A DNA stretch of 8,629 bases from an uncultured Flavobacteriales bacterium (GCA_903879765.1 CAIRMS010000264.1:1-8629), one strand, 5' to 3'. Counted from the stretch's first letter, positions 1 to 6,488 are shown. A program made the numbers and translations. The notes: generated by a model not told the origin, from the letters alone.

Positions 1-703
1 CGCCTTTAAAAACCTTCATAAAAGAGGCAATTAAAAGCGGAACAAGCACTGAAATGAGGGATGGAAAAAATAAGTAATTGATAAGGGAATCCGCATTCAC
101 TTTGTGGTTCATCCATAACATAGTTGTTGTTACATCACCAATCGGTGACCATGCTCCACCGGAATTTGCAGCGATAATGATGAATCCAGCGTACCATCTT
201 CGCAATTCAGAATCGGTAACAATTTTCCTCAATATACTAATTAAAACAATGGTTGCTGTAAGGTTATCAATTAGTGCGGACAGTAAAAATGCTAACAAAC
301 AAATCACCCAGAGCAAGGAAATTTTACGCTTTGTTTTAATGAGTGTTTTAAAACTGTTGAACCCATCAAAATGATCTATGATTTCCACAATGGTCATTGC
401 TCCAATGAGAAAAATAAGAATTTCACTTGTTTTCCCAAAGTGATGAAGTAGTGTTGCGTCTAACTGCTCACGTTTTTCAAGCAATGAGCCAGTCAATTCT
501 GGAATTGTCAGTTGTCCGCATTTAGGATCCATTAGTAAGCCAATACTAGGGTCGAGCCAAAACGTTGGGATTCCAATAAAAATGACTGCCCATGAAAGCA
601 CCATCATAAGTAATGCAGGGACTAACTTATCGATTTTTAGCGTATGCTCCATCGTAATAGCAGCATAGCCAAAAATGAAAATGAAAAGTAGTGCAGCGTA
701 CAT
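1..703 (-). CDS. nhaD: NhaD-family Na+/H+ antiporter, N-terminal half (3' end beyond window)
   Basis: This reading frame stays open for 234 codons from ATG at 703 to the left edge, so the C-terminal half is missing. The product is an inner-membrane protein of the ion transporter superfamily that would exchange Na+ (or Li+) for H+. Hydrophobic segments lie at about residues 1-18, 27-48, 93-110, 128-162, 170-188 and 207-230. Family motifs seen are GAMTIVEIID (101-110), LIDNLTATIVL (144-154) and ANSGGAWSPIGDVTTTMLW (179-197). Asp146, Asn180, Asp190, Thr192 and Thr193 fall at nearly the same spacing as polar residues I recall being important in Vibrio cholerae NhaD; that alignment is from memory. 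The gene starts three bases after the stop of the amino-acid dehydrogenase, with no promoter and no clear Shine-Dalgarno, so it is almost certainly read from the same transcript. The family assignment is strong; ion preference is inferred. Confidence 0.88.
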   Translation of the reverse strand, partial: MYAALLFIFIFGYAAITMEHTLKIDKLVPALLMMVLSWAVIFIGIPTFWLDPSIGLLMDPKCGQLTIPELTGSLLEKREQLDATLLHHFGKTSEILIFLIGAMTIVEIIDHFDGFNSFKTLIKTKRKISLLWVICLLAFLLSALIDNLTATIVLISILRKIVTDSELRRWYAGFIIIAANSGGAWSPIGDVTTTMLWMNHKVNADSLINYLFFPSLISVLVPLLIASFMKVFKG

Positions 704-706
704 GTA

Positions 707-1936
707 TTACACCAATTGCTTCAAGGCAATTTCAAAAGCTGTATTAGCGATGTTTGTTTTTGCTTGATTTAATTTATGTGTTTCTTTCAATGCATTGTAG
801 ATGATTGAACTCGTATCTTCAAAAATTAATTTATCCTCGATTGCTTCGAGGTCATTGCTCATTAAGTAAGCAAACACCCTCGCCATTCCACAATTTGCGA
901 TGAAATCTGGAATTAAAGATAAGTTTGCATCTGCTTTTTCTGCGATTGGACCGAAGAAAATTTCTTTATCAGCGAAAGGAACATTTGCACCAGAAGAAAT
1001 TACTTGTAGTCCAGCAGCGAGTAGTTGGTTTAAATTTTCTTCCGAAAACATGCGGCTACCAGCACAAGGAATAAATACATCTGCAGGTGTGTTCCAAATG
1101 CGTGCATTTACTTCCTCGAAAGAAAGCATGTCATCACTTTTTAGTTCATTTCCATTTTTAGAAAGGAACAATGTTTTTACTTCTTCGAAACTTAAACCCT
1201 CTTCATTGATGATTCCACCGACACGGTCAATGATTCCAACTATTTTTGCACCATTTAAGGCAAGGTAGTAAGCCGCAGCGGACCCTACATTTCCCCATCC
1301 TTGAACAATTACTTTTTTATCTTTTACATCGCCACCCCACAAGGAGAAATAGTGACGAATGGACTCTGAAACACCGAATCCTGTAATCATATCTGCAACA
1401 ACAAATTTTCTTGATGCATCTGGAGTTAAGGTTTCATCCTCAATAACTTTTAATACGCCTCGTTGCAATTGACCAATTCGGTTCATTTTCTGCGCTTCTT
1501 TCGGCTGAAAGTGTCCATTGAAGACACCTTCTTGCGGATGCCAAACACCACATGATTCAGTAATCGGAATTACTTCATGAATTTCATCCACGTTTAAATC
1601 ACCACCAGTTCCGTAGTAATTTTTCAATAAAGGACTTACTGCTGCGAACCAACGATTCAATACACCTTCTTTTCTCGGGTCTTTGGGATCAAAGTTAATT
1701 CCAGATTTCGCTCCTCCAATCGCCGGACCAGCAACGGTGAATTTTACTTCCATCGTTTTTGCTAAGGATTCCACTTCGCGTTTATCGAGTCCAACACGCA
1801 TACGCGTTCCACCGCCGGCTGCACCTCCACGAAGTGAGTTAATGACAACCCAACCTTCTGCTTCCGTTTCTGCATCTTTCCACTCAAAAACGATTTCAGG
1901 TCGTTTGTTCTCAAATTTTTGGAGTAAATCTTTCAT
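707..1936 (-). CDS. Glu/Leu/Phe/Val dehydrogenase family protein
   Basis: This 409-residue protein is a full-length cytosolic amino-acid dehydrogenase that would reversibly deaminate an amino acid to a 2-oxo acid plus ammonium using NAD(P)+. The N-terminal substrate domain carries GGTRMR (42-47), Lys65 in MEVKFTVAG, the lysine loop GGAKSGI (74-80, Lys77) and GGDLNVDE (111-118). Asp113 is the probable catalytic aspartate. The C-terminal Rossmann domain has GWGNVG (213-218), an acidic Asp237 at the end of the second strand (compatible with NAD+), CAGSRMF (291-297) and SSGANVPF (314-321). Lys65 and Lys77 match the two conserved active-site lysines of the family. The lysine that binds the glutamate side chain in glutamate dehydrogenases, just before the GG of GG-x-R, is Gly41 here, so the substrate cannot be named. 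The start at 1936 fits the family length and follows a -7 element. It probably forms an operon with the antiporter behind it. Confidence 0.92.
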   Translation of the reverse strand: MKDLLQKFENKRPEIVFEWKDAETEAEGWVVINSLRGGAAGGGTRMRVGLDKREVESLAKTMEVKFTVAGPAIGGAKSGINFDPKDPRKEGVLNRWFAAVSPLLKNYYGTGGDLNVDEIHEVIPITESCGVWHPQEGVFNGHFQPKEAQKMNRIGQLQRGVLKVIEDETLTPDASRKFVVADMITGFGVSESIRHYFSLWGGDVKDKKVIVQGWGNVGSAAAYYLALNGAKIVGIIDRVGGIINEEGLSFEEVKTLFLSKNGNELKSDDMLSFEEVNARIWNTPADVFIPCAGSRMFSEENLNQLLAAGLQVISSGANVPFADKEIFFGPIAEKADANLSLIPDFIANCGMARVFAYLMSNDLEAIEDKLIFEDTSSIIYNALKETHKLNQAKTNIANTAFEIALKQLV

Positions 1937-1956
1937 TTCTTAAGTTGTATAGGGTG

Positions 1957-1964
1957 CAAAATTA
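1957..1964 (-). promoter_or_regulatory. Bacteroidetes -7 element upstream of the amino-acid dehydrogenase
   Basis: The minus strand reads TAATTTTG, a full match to TAnnTTTG, 20 bases before the ATG at 1936. No TTG occurs at 17-23 bases upstream, so only half of the consensus is present. If active it gives a leader of roughly 13-17 bases. In AT-rich DNA this octamer also occurs by chance. Confidence 0.4.
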
Positions 1965-2022
1965 GGAAAATGGTCCTTTAAAAATAGGTTTTTAAAATTA
2001 TTTTCAAACAATTCAATCGACG

Positions 2023-3099
2023 TTATCCTCCTCGATGATAGACTCCAGTGCATAGTGCTGTTGTAGCACCTGTAACACTTGGAACATTTGTTGTTTCGTT
2101 TCTCAAGTATCGAGCGCCTAAAAATGCAAAAACAAGGGCCTCTTTAAAGTCGATTATTTGAATTGATGGAATGATGCATTTTCCTTTGTAATAATGCGAT
2201 AATCGTTCGATAAAAAACGAGTTTTTAGCTCCGCCACCTGTGATGTAAACGGAAGATAAACCTTCATCGTTTAGTATTTTCGCCACTTGAATAGCTACAT
2301 GTTCTATATGCGTTCGAAGTAAGTTCTCTAGAGAATCTCTTTGATTTAGTATTGGCATATATTCCTGATGCAACCATTCTGTCCCAAGGGATTTTGGACC
2401 TTTACTGGAATAAAACGGCAAAGAATTCAGCGCTTCTAACAAGGTTTGATTGATTTCTCCTAATCGAGCTTTTTCACCGTTTCGATCGAAAAGTTCGCCA
2501 ATTTGTTGCATTAAGATGTTGGAAGGTAAATTTGCTGGTGCAATATCGAAAGCCTGAATTATTTTATTTTTTTTGAAACTAATATTTGCGAAGCCACCGA
2601 GATTTAAGAAAGATTCGGCTTCTGCCGAAAATAATTCGAAGTCCCCGATAGGGACAAGTGGCGCACCTTGTCCACCAGCAATGACATCTAATGTTCGGAA
2701 ATCATTGATAACTGGGATTCCAGTGTGAAACGCGATGGTAGAACCACAAGCGATTTGAAGTGTAAATCCATTTTGAGGTTGGTGAAAAATCGTTTGACCG
2801 TGAGAGGCAATTGCATCAATTTGACCTTTGTCAAGGTGATGTTTGTCCATAAATTGACGCACACATTCGGCAAAATACTTGCCGAGTTCTTTGTCCAAAA
2901 TGAACAGCTGTTCTACGGACATTTTTGTTGCTTGATTTAGTTTTCCAAGAAGTGATTCATCAAGACTGAAGGTATGCGTATGATGTAATTGATAGTCAAT
3001 TTTATCACCTTGAAATTCAAAGGAAACATGTGCAATGTCTAATCCATCGAGTGAGGTACCAGACATAAGTCCCAAAATCTCCATTTTATTCCGATTCAT
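2023..3099 (-). CDS. anmK: Anhydro-N-acetylmuramic acid kinase
   Basis: AnmK is a cytosolic sugar kinase of the ASKHA fold. It opens the 1,6-anhydro ring of anhydro-N-acetylmuramic acid and phosphorylates it to MurNAc-6-phosphate during recycling of cell-wall fragments. With the chosen start the protein has 358 residues, normal for the family. Motifs in order are GLMSGTSLDGLD (residues 9-20), ASHGQTIFHQP (98-108), NDFRTLDVIAGGQGAPLVP (132-150), NLGGFANIS (166-174), AFDIAPAN (183-190, Asp185 the likely catalytic base) and the nucleotide-binding ITGGGAKN (286-293). Methionines at 3159, 3108, 3099 and 3084 are all in frame. The one at 3159 adds an unconserved tail and lies upstream of the likely promoter, so I reject it; 3108 and 3084 remain possible. 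The dehydrogenase gene follows 86 bases behind. No MurNAc-6-P etherase (murQ) is in the window. Confidence 0.93.
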   Translation of the reverse strand: MNRNKMEILGLMSGTSLDGLDIAHVSFEFQGDKIDYQLHHTHTFSLDESLLGKLNQATKMSVEQLFILDKELGKYFAECVRQFMDKHHLDKGQIDAIASHGQTIFHQPQNGFTLQIACGSTIAFHTGIPVINDFRTLDVIAGGQGAPLVPIGDFELFSAEAESFLNLGGFANISFKKNKIIQAFDIAPANLPSNILMQQIGELFDRNGEKARLGEINQTLLEALNSLPFYSSKGPKSLGTEWLHQEYMPILNQRDSLENLLRTHIEHVAIQVAKILNDEGLSSVYITGGGAKNSFFIERLSHYYKGKCIIPSIQIIDFKEALVFAFLGARYLRNETTNVPSVTGATTALCTGVYHRGG

Positions 3100-3125
3100 T
3101 TCTTTCATGCTTGGCAGAATTCGAT

Positions 3126-3133
3126 TATTTTTG
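3126..3133 (+). promoter_or_regulatory. Bacteroidetes -7 element upstream of the acyl-CoA dehydrogenase
   Basis: The plus strand reads TATTTTTG, a full match to TAnnTTTG, 24 bases before the ATG at 3158. The expected leader is about 17-20 bases. A TTG occurs at 3111-3113, but the 12-base spacing is too short for a -33 element, so support is half-consensus only. Confidence 0.4.
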
Positions 3134-3135
3134 TT

Positions 3136-3143
3136 CAAAATTA
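3136..3143 (-). promoter_or_regulatory. Bacteroidetes -7 element upstream of anmK
   Basis: The minus strand reads TAATTTTG, a full match to TAnnTTTG. It would start transcription near 3129-3132, giving a leader of about 30 bases to ATG 3099. No TTG lies at the usual -33 distance. If real, it excludes the in-frame ATG at 3159 as the anmK start, because that codon is upstream of transcription. Confidence 0.4.
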
Positions 3144-3157
3144 AAAAATCAATCAAC

Positions 3158-4300
3158 ATGAATTTTGAATTGACAGAAGAACAATTAGCAGTAAAGGAAG
3201 CTGCAAGAGATTTCGCACAAAACGTTTTGAAACCTGGAGTAATTGACCGCGATAATAATCAACGTTTTCCAGCAGAGGAAATGAAGCAACTTGGTGAACT
3301 TGGATTTATGGGAATGATGGTTGATCCAAAATACGGTGGCAGCGGAATGGATACGATGTCTTATGTCTTAGCGATGGAAGAAATCTCGAAAGTTGATGCT
3401 TCTGCGTCTGTTTGTATGTCGGTGAATAATTCATTAGTGTGCTGGGGATTGGAGAAATACGGTTCGGAAGAACAAAAACAAAAGTTTCTAGTACCATTGG
3501 CAACTGGAGAAAAAATCGGTGCATTTTGTTTGTCAGAGCCTGAAGCTGGTTCTGATGCAACATCTCAACGCACAACAGCGATTGACATGGGAGATTACTA
3601 TTTGTTAAACGGTACGAAAAACTGGATAACAAACGGTTCTTCGGCGTCAACATACTTAGTGATTGCACAAACAAATGTTGAACTTGGACACAAAGGAATC
3701 AATGCCTTGATCATCGAAAGAGGCATGGAAGGATTCATCGTTGGTGCGAAAGAAGATAAAATGGGAATTCGCGGAAGTGATACACATACCTTGTTGTTTA
3801 ATGATGTAAAAGTTCCAAAAGCGAATCGTATCGGTGAGGATGGATTTGGATTTACCTTCGCTATGAAAGTTTTAAGTGGTGGACGTATCGGAATTGCTGC
3901 TCAAGCGTTAGGAATAGCTGCTGGTGGATTAGAGTTGGCACTCGCTTATTCAAAGGAACGTAAGGCTTTTGGTAAAGAGATTTACAAGCACCAAGCAATA
4001 GCTTTTAAATTAGCTGACATGGCGACAGAAATTGAAGCTGCACGTCTATTGGTATACAAATCTGCGGCTGACAAAGATGCTGGAAGAAATTATGATCAAT
4101 CAAGTGCAATGGCGAAGTTGTACGCTTCGAAAGTAGCGATGGAACAAACAGTTGAGGCTGTTCAGATTCATGGTGGTTATGGTTTTGTGAAAGAATACCA
4201 CGTTGAGCGCTTGATGCGTGATGCGAAAATTACGCAGATTTACGAAGGAACGTCAGAAGTACAGAAAATCGTCATTTCTCGTGGACTTCTAGCGGAATAA
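3158..4300 (+). CDS. Acyl-CoA dehydrogenase (short/medium-chain type)
   Basis: This 380-residue flavoprotein would oxidise an acyl-CoA to the trans-2-enoyl-CoA with FAD, passing electrons to electron-transfer flavoprotein. The domain order is normal: an N-terminal helical domain (MNFELTEEQ at the start), a beta domain with the signature AFCLSEPEAGSDA (122-134) and WITNGSSAS (156-164), then the C-terminal helical domain. That last domain has YSKERKAFGKEI (264-275), IHGGYGFVKEYHVER (337-351), RDAKITQIYEGTSE (354-367) and the final arginine region ISRGLL. Glu363 in IYEGTSE is at the place of the catalytic base in butyryl- and short-branched-chain acyl-CoA dehydrogenases. The same frame is open back to an ATG at 3035, but those 41 extra residues are antisense to anmK and unlike the family, so the start at 3158 is preferred. 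Chain-length specificity cannot be read from the sequence. The dioxygenase gene follows 19 bases behind. Confidence 0.95.
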   Translation: MNFELTEEQLAVKEAARDFAQNVLKPGVIDRDNNQRFPAEEMKQLGELGFMGMMVDPKYGGSGMDTMSYVLAMEEISKVDASASVCMSVNNSLVCWGLEKYGSEEQKQKFLVPLATGEKIGAFCLSEPEAGSDATSQRTTAIDMGDYYLLNGTKNWITNGSSASTYLVIAQTNVELGHKGINALIIERGMEGFIVGAKEDKMGIRGSDTHTLLFNDVKVPKANRIGEDGFGFTFAMKVLSGGRIGIAAQALGIAAGGLELALAYSKERKAFGKEIYKHQAIAFKLADMATEIEAARLLVYKSAADKDAGRNYDQSSAMAKLYASKVAMEQTVEAVQIHGGYGFVKEYHVERLMRDAKITQIYEGTSEVQKIVISRGLLAE

Positions 4301-4319
4301 TTTATTTAATACACAAATT

Positions 4320-4844
4320 ATGTTAGCTCCTTTTAATCTTCAAAAGTGGATCGATGAAAACAGAGATCTACTGAAACCACCAGTATCAAATAAAAATTTA
4401 TACAAAGAGGCGGGAGATTTCATTGTGATGGTTGTCGCTGGTCCAAATGCCAGAAAGGATTATCACTACAATGAAGGTGAGGAGCTATTCTATCAAATCG
4501 AAGGAGATATTATTGTGCGTGTTCAAGAAAATGGTCAAGCGAAAGAGGTGATCATTAAAGAGGGAGAAATGTTTTTACTTCCGGCGAACACGCCACATTC
4601 TCCATCTCGCGGTGAAAATACAATTGGATTAGTGATTGAACGCGTTCGTAAAGGAACGGATTTACAGGATGGTTTAATGTGGTTTTGCGAAAAATGCAAC
4701 CATCACTTAAAAACGTATCGTTTTCCATTAGAAAACATAGAGAAGGACTTTATTCCTCGATTCAAGGAATTTTACAGTTCTGAAGAAATGAGAACATGCG
4801 ACAATTGTTCACATGTGATGGAAGTTGATCCAAATTTCGTTTAG
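4320..4844 (+). CDS. nbaC: 3-hydroxyanthranilate 3,4-dioxygenase
   Basis: This enzyme (also named haaO) uses Fe(II) and O2 to open the ring of 3-hydroxyanthranilate. The product is 2-amino-3-carboxymuconate semialdehyde, the precursor of quinolinate and NAD in the kynurenine pathway or of further tryptophan breakdown. The 174-residue length is that of the bacterial family. The cupin core shows the metal ligands His49 and Glu55 (in YHYNEGEE) and His93 (in TPHSPSR). Arg45 and Arg97 sit where the substrate-contacting arginines of the Cupriavidus enzyme lie, and Glu107 in VIER is the probable acid/base residue. A C-terminal rubredoxin-like site is complete, with CEKC (123-126) and CDNC (160-163), as in bacterial rather than animal forms. 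It lies 19 bases behind the acyl-CoA dehydrogenase without a visible promoter, so co-transcription is likely. No kynureninase, kynurenine monooxygenase or quinolinate phosphoribosyltransferase is in the window. Confidence 0.96.
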   Translation: MLAPFNLQKWIDENRDLLKPPVSNKNLYKEAGDFIVMVVAGPNARKDYHYNEGEELFYQIEGDIIVRVQENGQAKEVIIKEGEMFLLPANTPHSPSRGENTIGLVIERVRKGTDLQDGLMWFCEKCNHHLKTYRFPLENIEKDFIPRFKEFYSSEEMRTCDNCSHVMEVDPNFV

Positions 4845-4862
4845 AAAAATTAGCTTAAAACC

Positions 4863-5294
4863 TTATTGAGGCTGGTAAGTGTATCGGTGAGATTCTCCAG
4901 TTTGGAAAATATCTTCGACAATCACTAATTGCTTATTGCGTAATTCTTTAATGCTGTATTCATGCGTTGGTTTTGACGTTGAGTCTTCATAAAAATAAAG
5001 TGTCTCATCTTTTTCTGCAAACTCCCAACGTCCATTTGAATATGTCCCTTGAATTTGACCAAGCGCGTTATATGTTTTTGACATGGAATATGTTCCATCT
5101 TTATCGATGCTCAATTTTGTAGTAAAAGCATTATCAAAAGCATTATTACCACTGTTTGAATAGGCTGTTAATTCCCAATCATTGCACAAGCGATCTTTTC
5201 TTGTTAACATAGAAAATTTAGGTCCATCGCTGTATTTATTACAAGAAGAAAAGATCAAAGTCGAGATAAAAAGGGCTGCAAGTACGATTCTCAT
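4863..5294 (-). CDS. Small lipoprotein, lipocalin-like, function unknown
   Basis: The protein has 143 residues and starts with a signal peptide: Arg2, a hydrophobic stretch 3-15, then IFSSC with Cys18 as the probable lipidated residue. Phe at position -3 departs from the usual Leu but is tolerated in Bacteroidetes. The mature part is predicted to be beta-rich and contains GPKFSMLTRKDRL (24-36), DW (39-40), KDGTYSM (65-71) and NGRWEF (87-92). This spacing, with Trp after a basic stretch and then a second Trp-containing strand, resembles the many small Bacteroidetes lipoproteins placed in lipocalin-like families; I infer this from pattern only. A second cysteine at 37 is unpaired within the mature chain. 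It would sit in the periplasm or outer membrane. It has its own promoter-like sequence and converges on the dioxygenase gene with an 18-base gap. I do not recognise a specific function. Confidence 0.8.
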   Translation of the reverse strand: MRIVLAALFISTLIFSSCNKYSDGPKFSMLTRKDRLCNDWELTAYSNSGNNAFDNAFTTKLSIDKDGTYSMSKTYNALGQIQGTYSNGRWEFAEKDETLYFYEDSTSKPTHEYSIKELRNKQLVIVEDIFQTGESHRYTYQPQ

Positions 5295-5308
5295 GATTCA
5301 GTTTTTTT

Positions 5309-5341
5309 CAAATGTACTAAACAAACCGCAATTTTCAGCAA
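5309..5341 (-). promoter_or_regulatory. Bacteroidetes-type promoter for the small lipoprotein gene
   Basis: The minus strand has TACATTTG (5309-5316), a full match to TAnnTTTG, with TTG 22 bases upstream (5339-5341). That is within the 17-23 base spacing reported for Flavobacterium promoters. Transcription would start close to 5303-5306, about 10 bases before the ATG at 5294. Confidence 0.5.
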
Positions 5342-5349
5342 AAACTTTG

Positions 5350-5357
5350 TAATTTTG
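5350..5357 (+). promoter_or_regulatory. -7-like element directly before the HMA lipoprotein gene
   Basis: TAATTTTG matches TAnnTTTG but ends only four bases before the ATG at 5362, so a promoter here would give a leaderless or almost leaderless mRNA. No TTG lies at -33 distance. It may be chance. Confidence 0.3.
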
Positions 5358-5361
5358 TAGA

Positions 5362-5727
5362 ATGAAATCATTGTTCTATTCTCTCATAGTTGCCGTACTT
5401 TTTTCTTGTCAAGATTCAAGTGAAAAGTCAATTCCTGTATCAGTGAATAAAAATAAGTCTGTAAAAGTTAACGCTAATTGTCAGGCGGACTTTGCTGTAG
5501 AAGGTATGGTTTGTCAAATGGGTTGTGGCGGATCAATTCGCAAAGAATTGAAAATGACACATGCAGTAGAACGTGTTGAAGTGAACTTTGTGGAGGACCA
5601 AAAGGAGCAGGTTGTAAACGTAAGTTATGACTCAACATTGATTAATACAACAAAAATGACGACTCTTTTGAATACAATGAATGACCGTCAATTTAAAGCA
5701 AAATTGATTTCGAAAAAAGCCATCTGA
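5362..5727 (+). CDS. Heavy-metal-associated (HMA) domain lipoprotein
   Basis: This 121-residue exported lipoprotein has a signal peptide (Lys2, hydrophobic 4-14) and a lipobox LFSC with Cys16, followed by the polar, partly acidic QDSSEKS. After a linker the chain forms one ferredoxin-like HMA domain (about 42-118) with the metal motif VEGMVCQMGC (46-55). Two cysteines, Cys51 and Cys55, are spaced Cx3C rather than the classic CxxC of copper chaperones; this longer form is one I associate with extracytoplasmic HMA proteins of Bacteroidetes. A third cysteine, Cys40, lies just before the domain. The likely role is binding copper or another thiophilic metal at the periplasmic or outer-membrane face; the metal is inferred, not shown. 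The stop overlaps the ATG of the hydrolase by one base (TGATG), so the two are translated from one message. No metal ATPase, efflux system or metalloregulator is nearby. Confidence 0.85.
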   Translation: MKSLFYSLIVAVLFSCQDSSEKSIPVSVNKNKSVKVNANCQADFAVEGMVCQMGCGGSIRKELKMTHAVERVEVNFVEDQKEQVVNVSYDSTLINTTKMTTLLNTMNDRQFKAKLISKKAI

Positions 5728-6488
5728 TGGAATTGTATTATCGCGAAATGGGTGAGGGGCAGCCTTTAGTCATTTTACATGGTCTATTTGGTTTTTCGGA
5801 TAATTGGCAAACGCAAGCAAAGAAATTTTCTGAGTACTATCGAGTGATTTTGGTGGATTTAAGAAACCACGGACATTCACCTTGGTCTTCCGACTTTTCT
5901 TATCCCATTATGGTAGAAGACCTCGTTAATTTATTTCAAAAATTGGAATTGCAACAGGTTATTTTACTTGGACACTCCATGGGTGGTAAAGTTGCGATGC
6001 ATCTGGCTCAGAAATACCCAAATTACCTTGCTAAACTCATTGTGGTGGACATGGGAGTCAAATCCTACCCAATGCATCATCAGCATATACTTGAGGCTTT
6101 TAATCGCATTGATTTAAATCAGCTTTCCGCAAGAAGTGAAGCGGAGCAGATTTTAAAGCAATTCATTGATTCGGAAGGCGTTCGTCAGTTTTTACTAAAG
6201 AACTTATATTGGAAGGAAAAAGGAAAACTTTCATGGCGTGTTAACTTTCCGGTATTGGAAGCAGCTATGCCAGAAATATTAAGTGCACTTCCAGAGGAAG
6301 AGGTATTGATTACCACCTTATTTATACGTGGTTCATTATCTAATTATATTTTAGATGAAGATATTTCTTATATTGAATCTTATTTTCCAGATTCAAGCGT
6401 AGTTAGTATTGAAAATGCTGGTCACTGGGTACATGCGGAAGCACCAGATGACTTTGTAGATTGTGTCCTTGGATTTTGTTTGAGATAA
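5727..6488 (+). CDS. Alpha/beta-hydrolase, YbfF-like esterase
   Basis: The 253-residue protein has no signal peptide and should be cytosolic. It shows a complete alpha/beta-hydrolase pattern: the oxyanion strand LHGLFGFSDNW (17-27), VDLRNHGHSPW (43-53), the nucleophile elbow GHSMGGK (82-88) with Ser84, VVDMG (106-110) with Asp108, RGSLSNYI (201-208) and AGHWVHAEAP (231-240) with His233. The HGLFG-SDNW, DLRNHG-SP and RG-S-Y combination is that of E. coli YbfF and its relatives. In that group the acid of the triad is, as I recall, the Asp after strand 5, here Asp108. YbfF hydrolyses short acyl esters including acyl-CoA in vitro, but the physiological substrate is unknown. Its start codon shares a base with the stop of the HMA lipoprotein gene, which implies translational coupling although the two proteins act in different compartments. 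Its stop codon lies at the edge of the terminator hairpin behind it. Confidence 0.9.
   Translation: MELYYREMGEGQPLVILHGLFGFSDNWQTQAKKFSEYYRVILVDLRNHGHSPWSSDFSYPIMVEDLVNLFQKLELQQVILLGHSMGGKVAMHLAQKYPNYLAKLIVVDMGVKSYPMHHQHILEAFNRIDLNQLSARSEAEQILKQFIDSEGVRQFLLKNLYWKEKGKLSWRVNFPVLEAAMPEILSALPEEEVLITTLFIRGSLSNYILDEDISYIESYFPDSSVVSIENAGHWVHAEAPDDFVDCVLGFCLR

Noticed and set aside
78..374. Plus-strand open frame of 98 codons
   Set aside because: It is antisense to the well-conserved NhaD frame and has no recognisable domain.
900..1268. Plus-strand open frame of 122 codons
   Set aside because: It is the reverse of the dehydrogenase Rossmann domain coding sequence; composition and motifs support the minus-strand gene only. 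The same holds for the plus-strand frame at 1683-1943.
2688..2940. Two short open frames, minus 2688-2873 and plus 2725-2940, inside anmK
   Set aside because: Both lie in other frames of a gene whose motifs are continuous across the region.
3035..3157. In-frame upstream extension of the acyl-CoA dehydrogenase, starting at ATG 3035 (41 extra residues)
   Set aside because: The extra part is antisense to the conserved AnmK N-terminus, has no family similarity and lies upstream of the -7 element. The start at 3158 gives the standard 380-residue protein.
3100..3159. Longer AnmK N-terminus from ATG 3159
   Set aside because: The extra residues are not typical of AnmK, whose proteins start shortly before GLMSGTS, and that ATG is upstream of the likely minus-strand promoter.
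3306..3674. Minus-strand open frame of 122 codons
   Set aside because: It is antisense to the acyl-CoA dehydrogenase and its Ser/Leu/Pro-rich product has no domain.
4845..4862. Possible terminator between the dioxygenase and the small lipoprotein gene
   Set aside because: Only 18 bases separate the two stops and I see no inverted repeat with a T-tract there.
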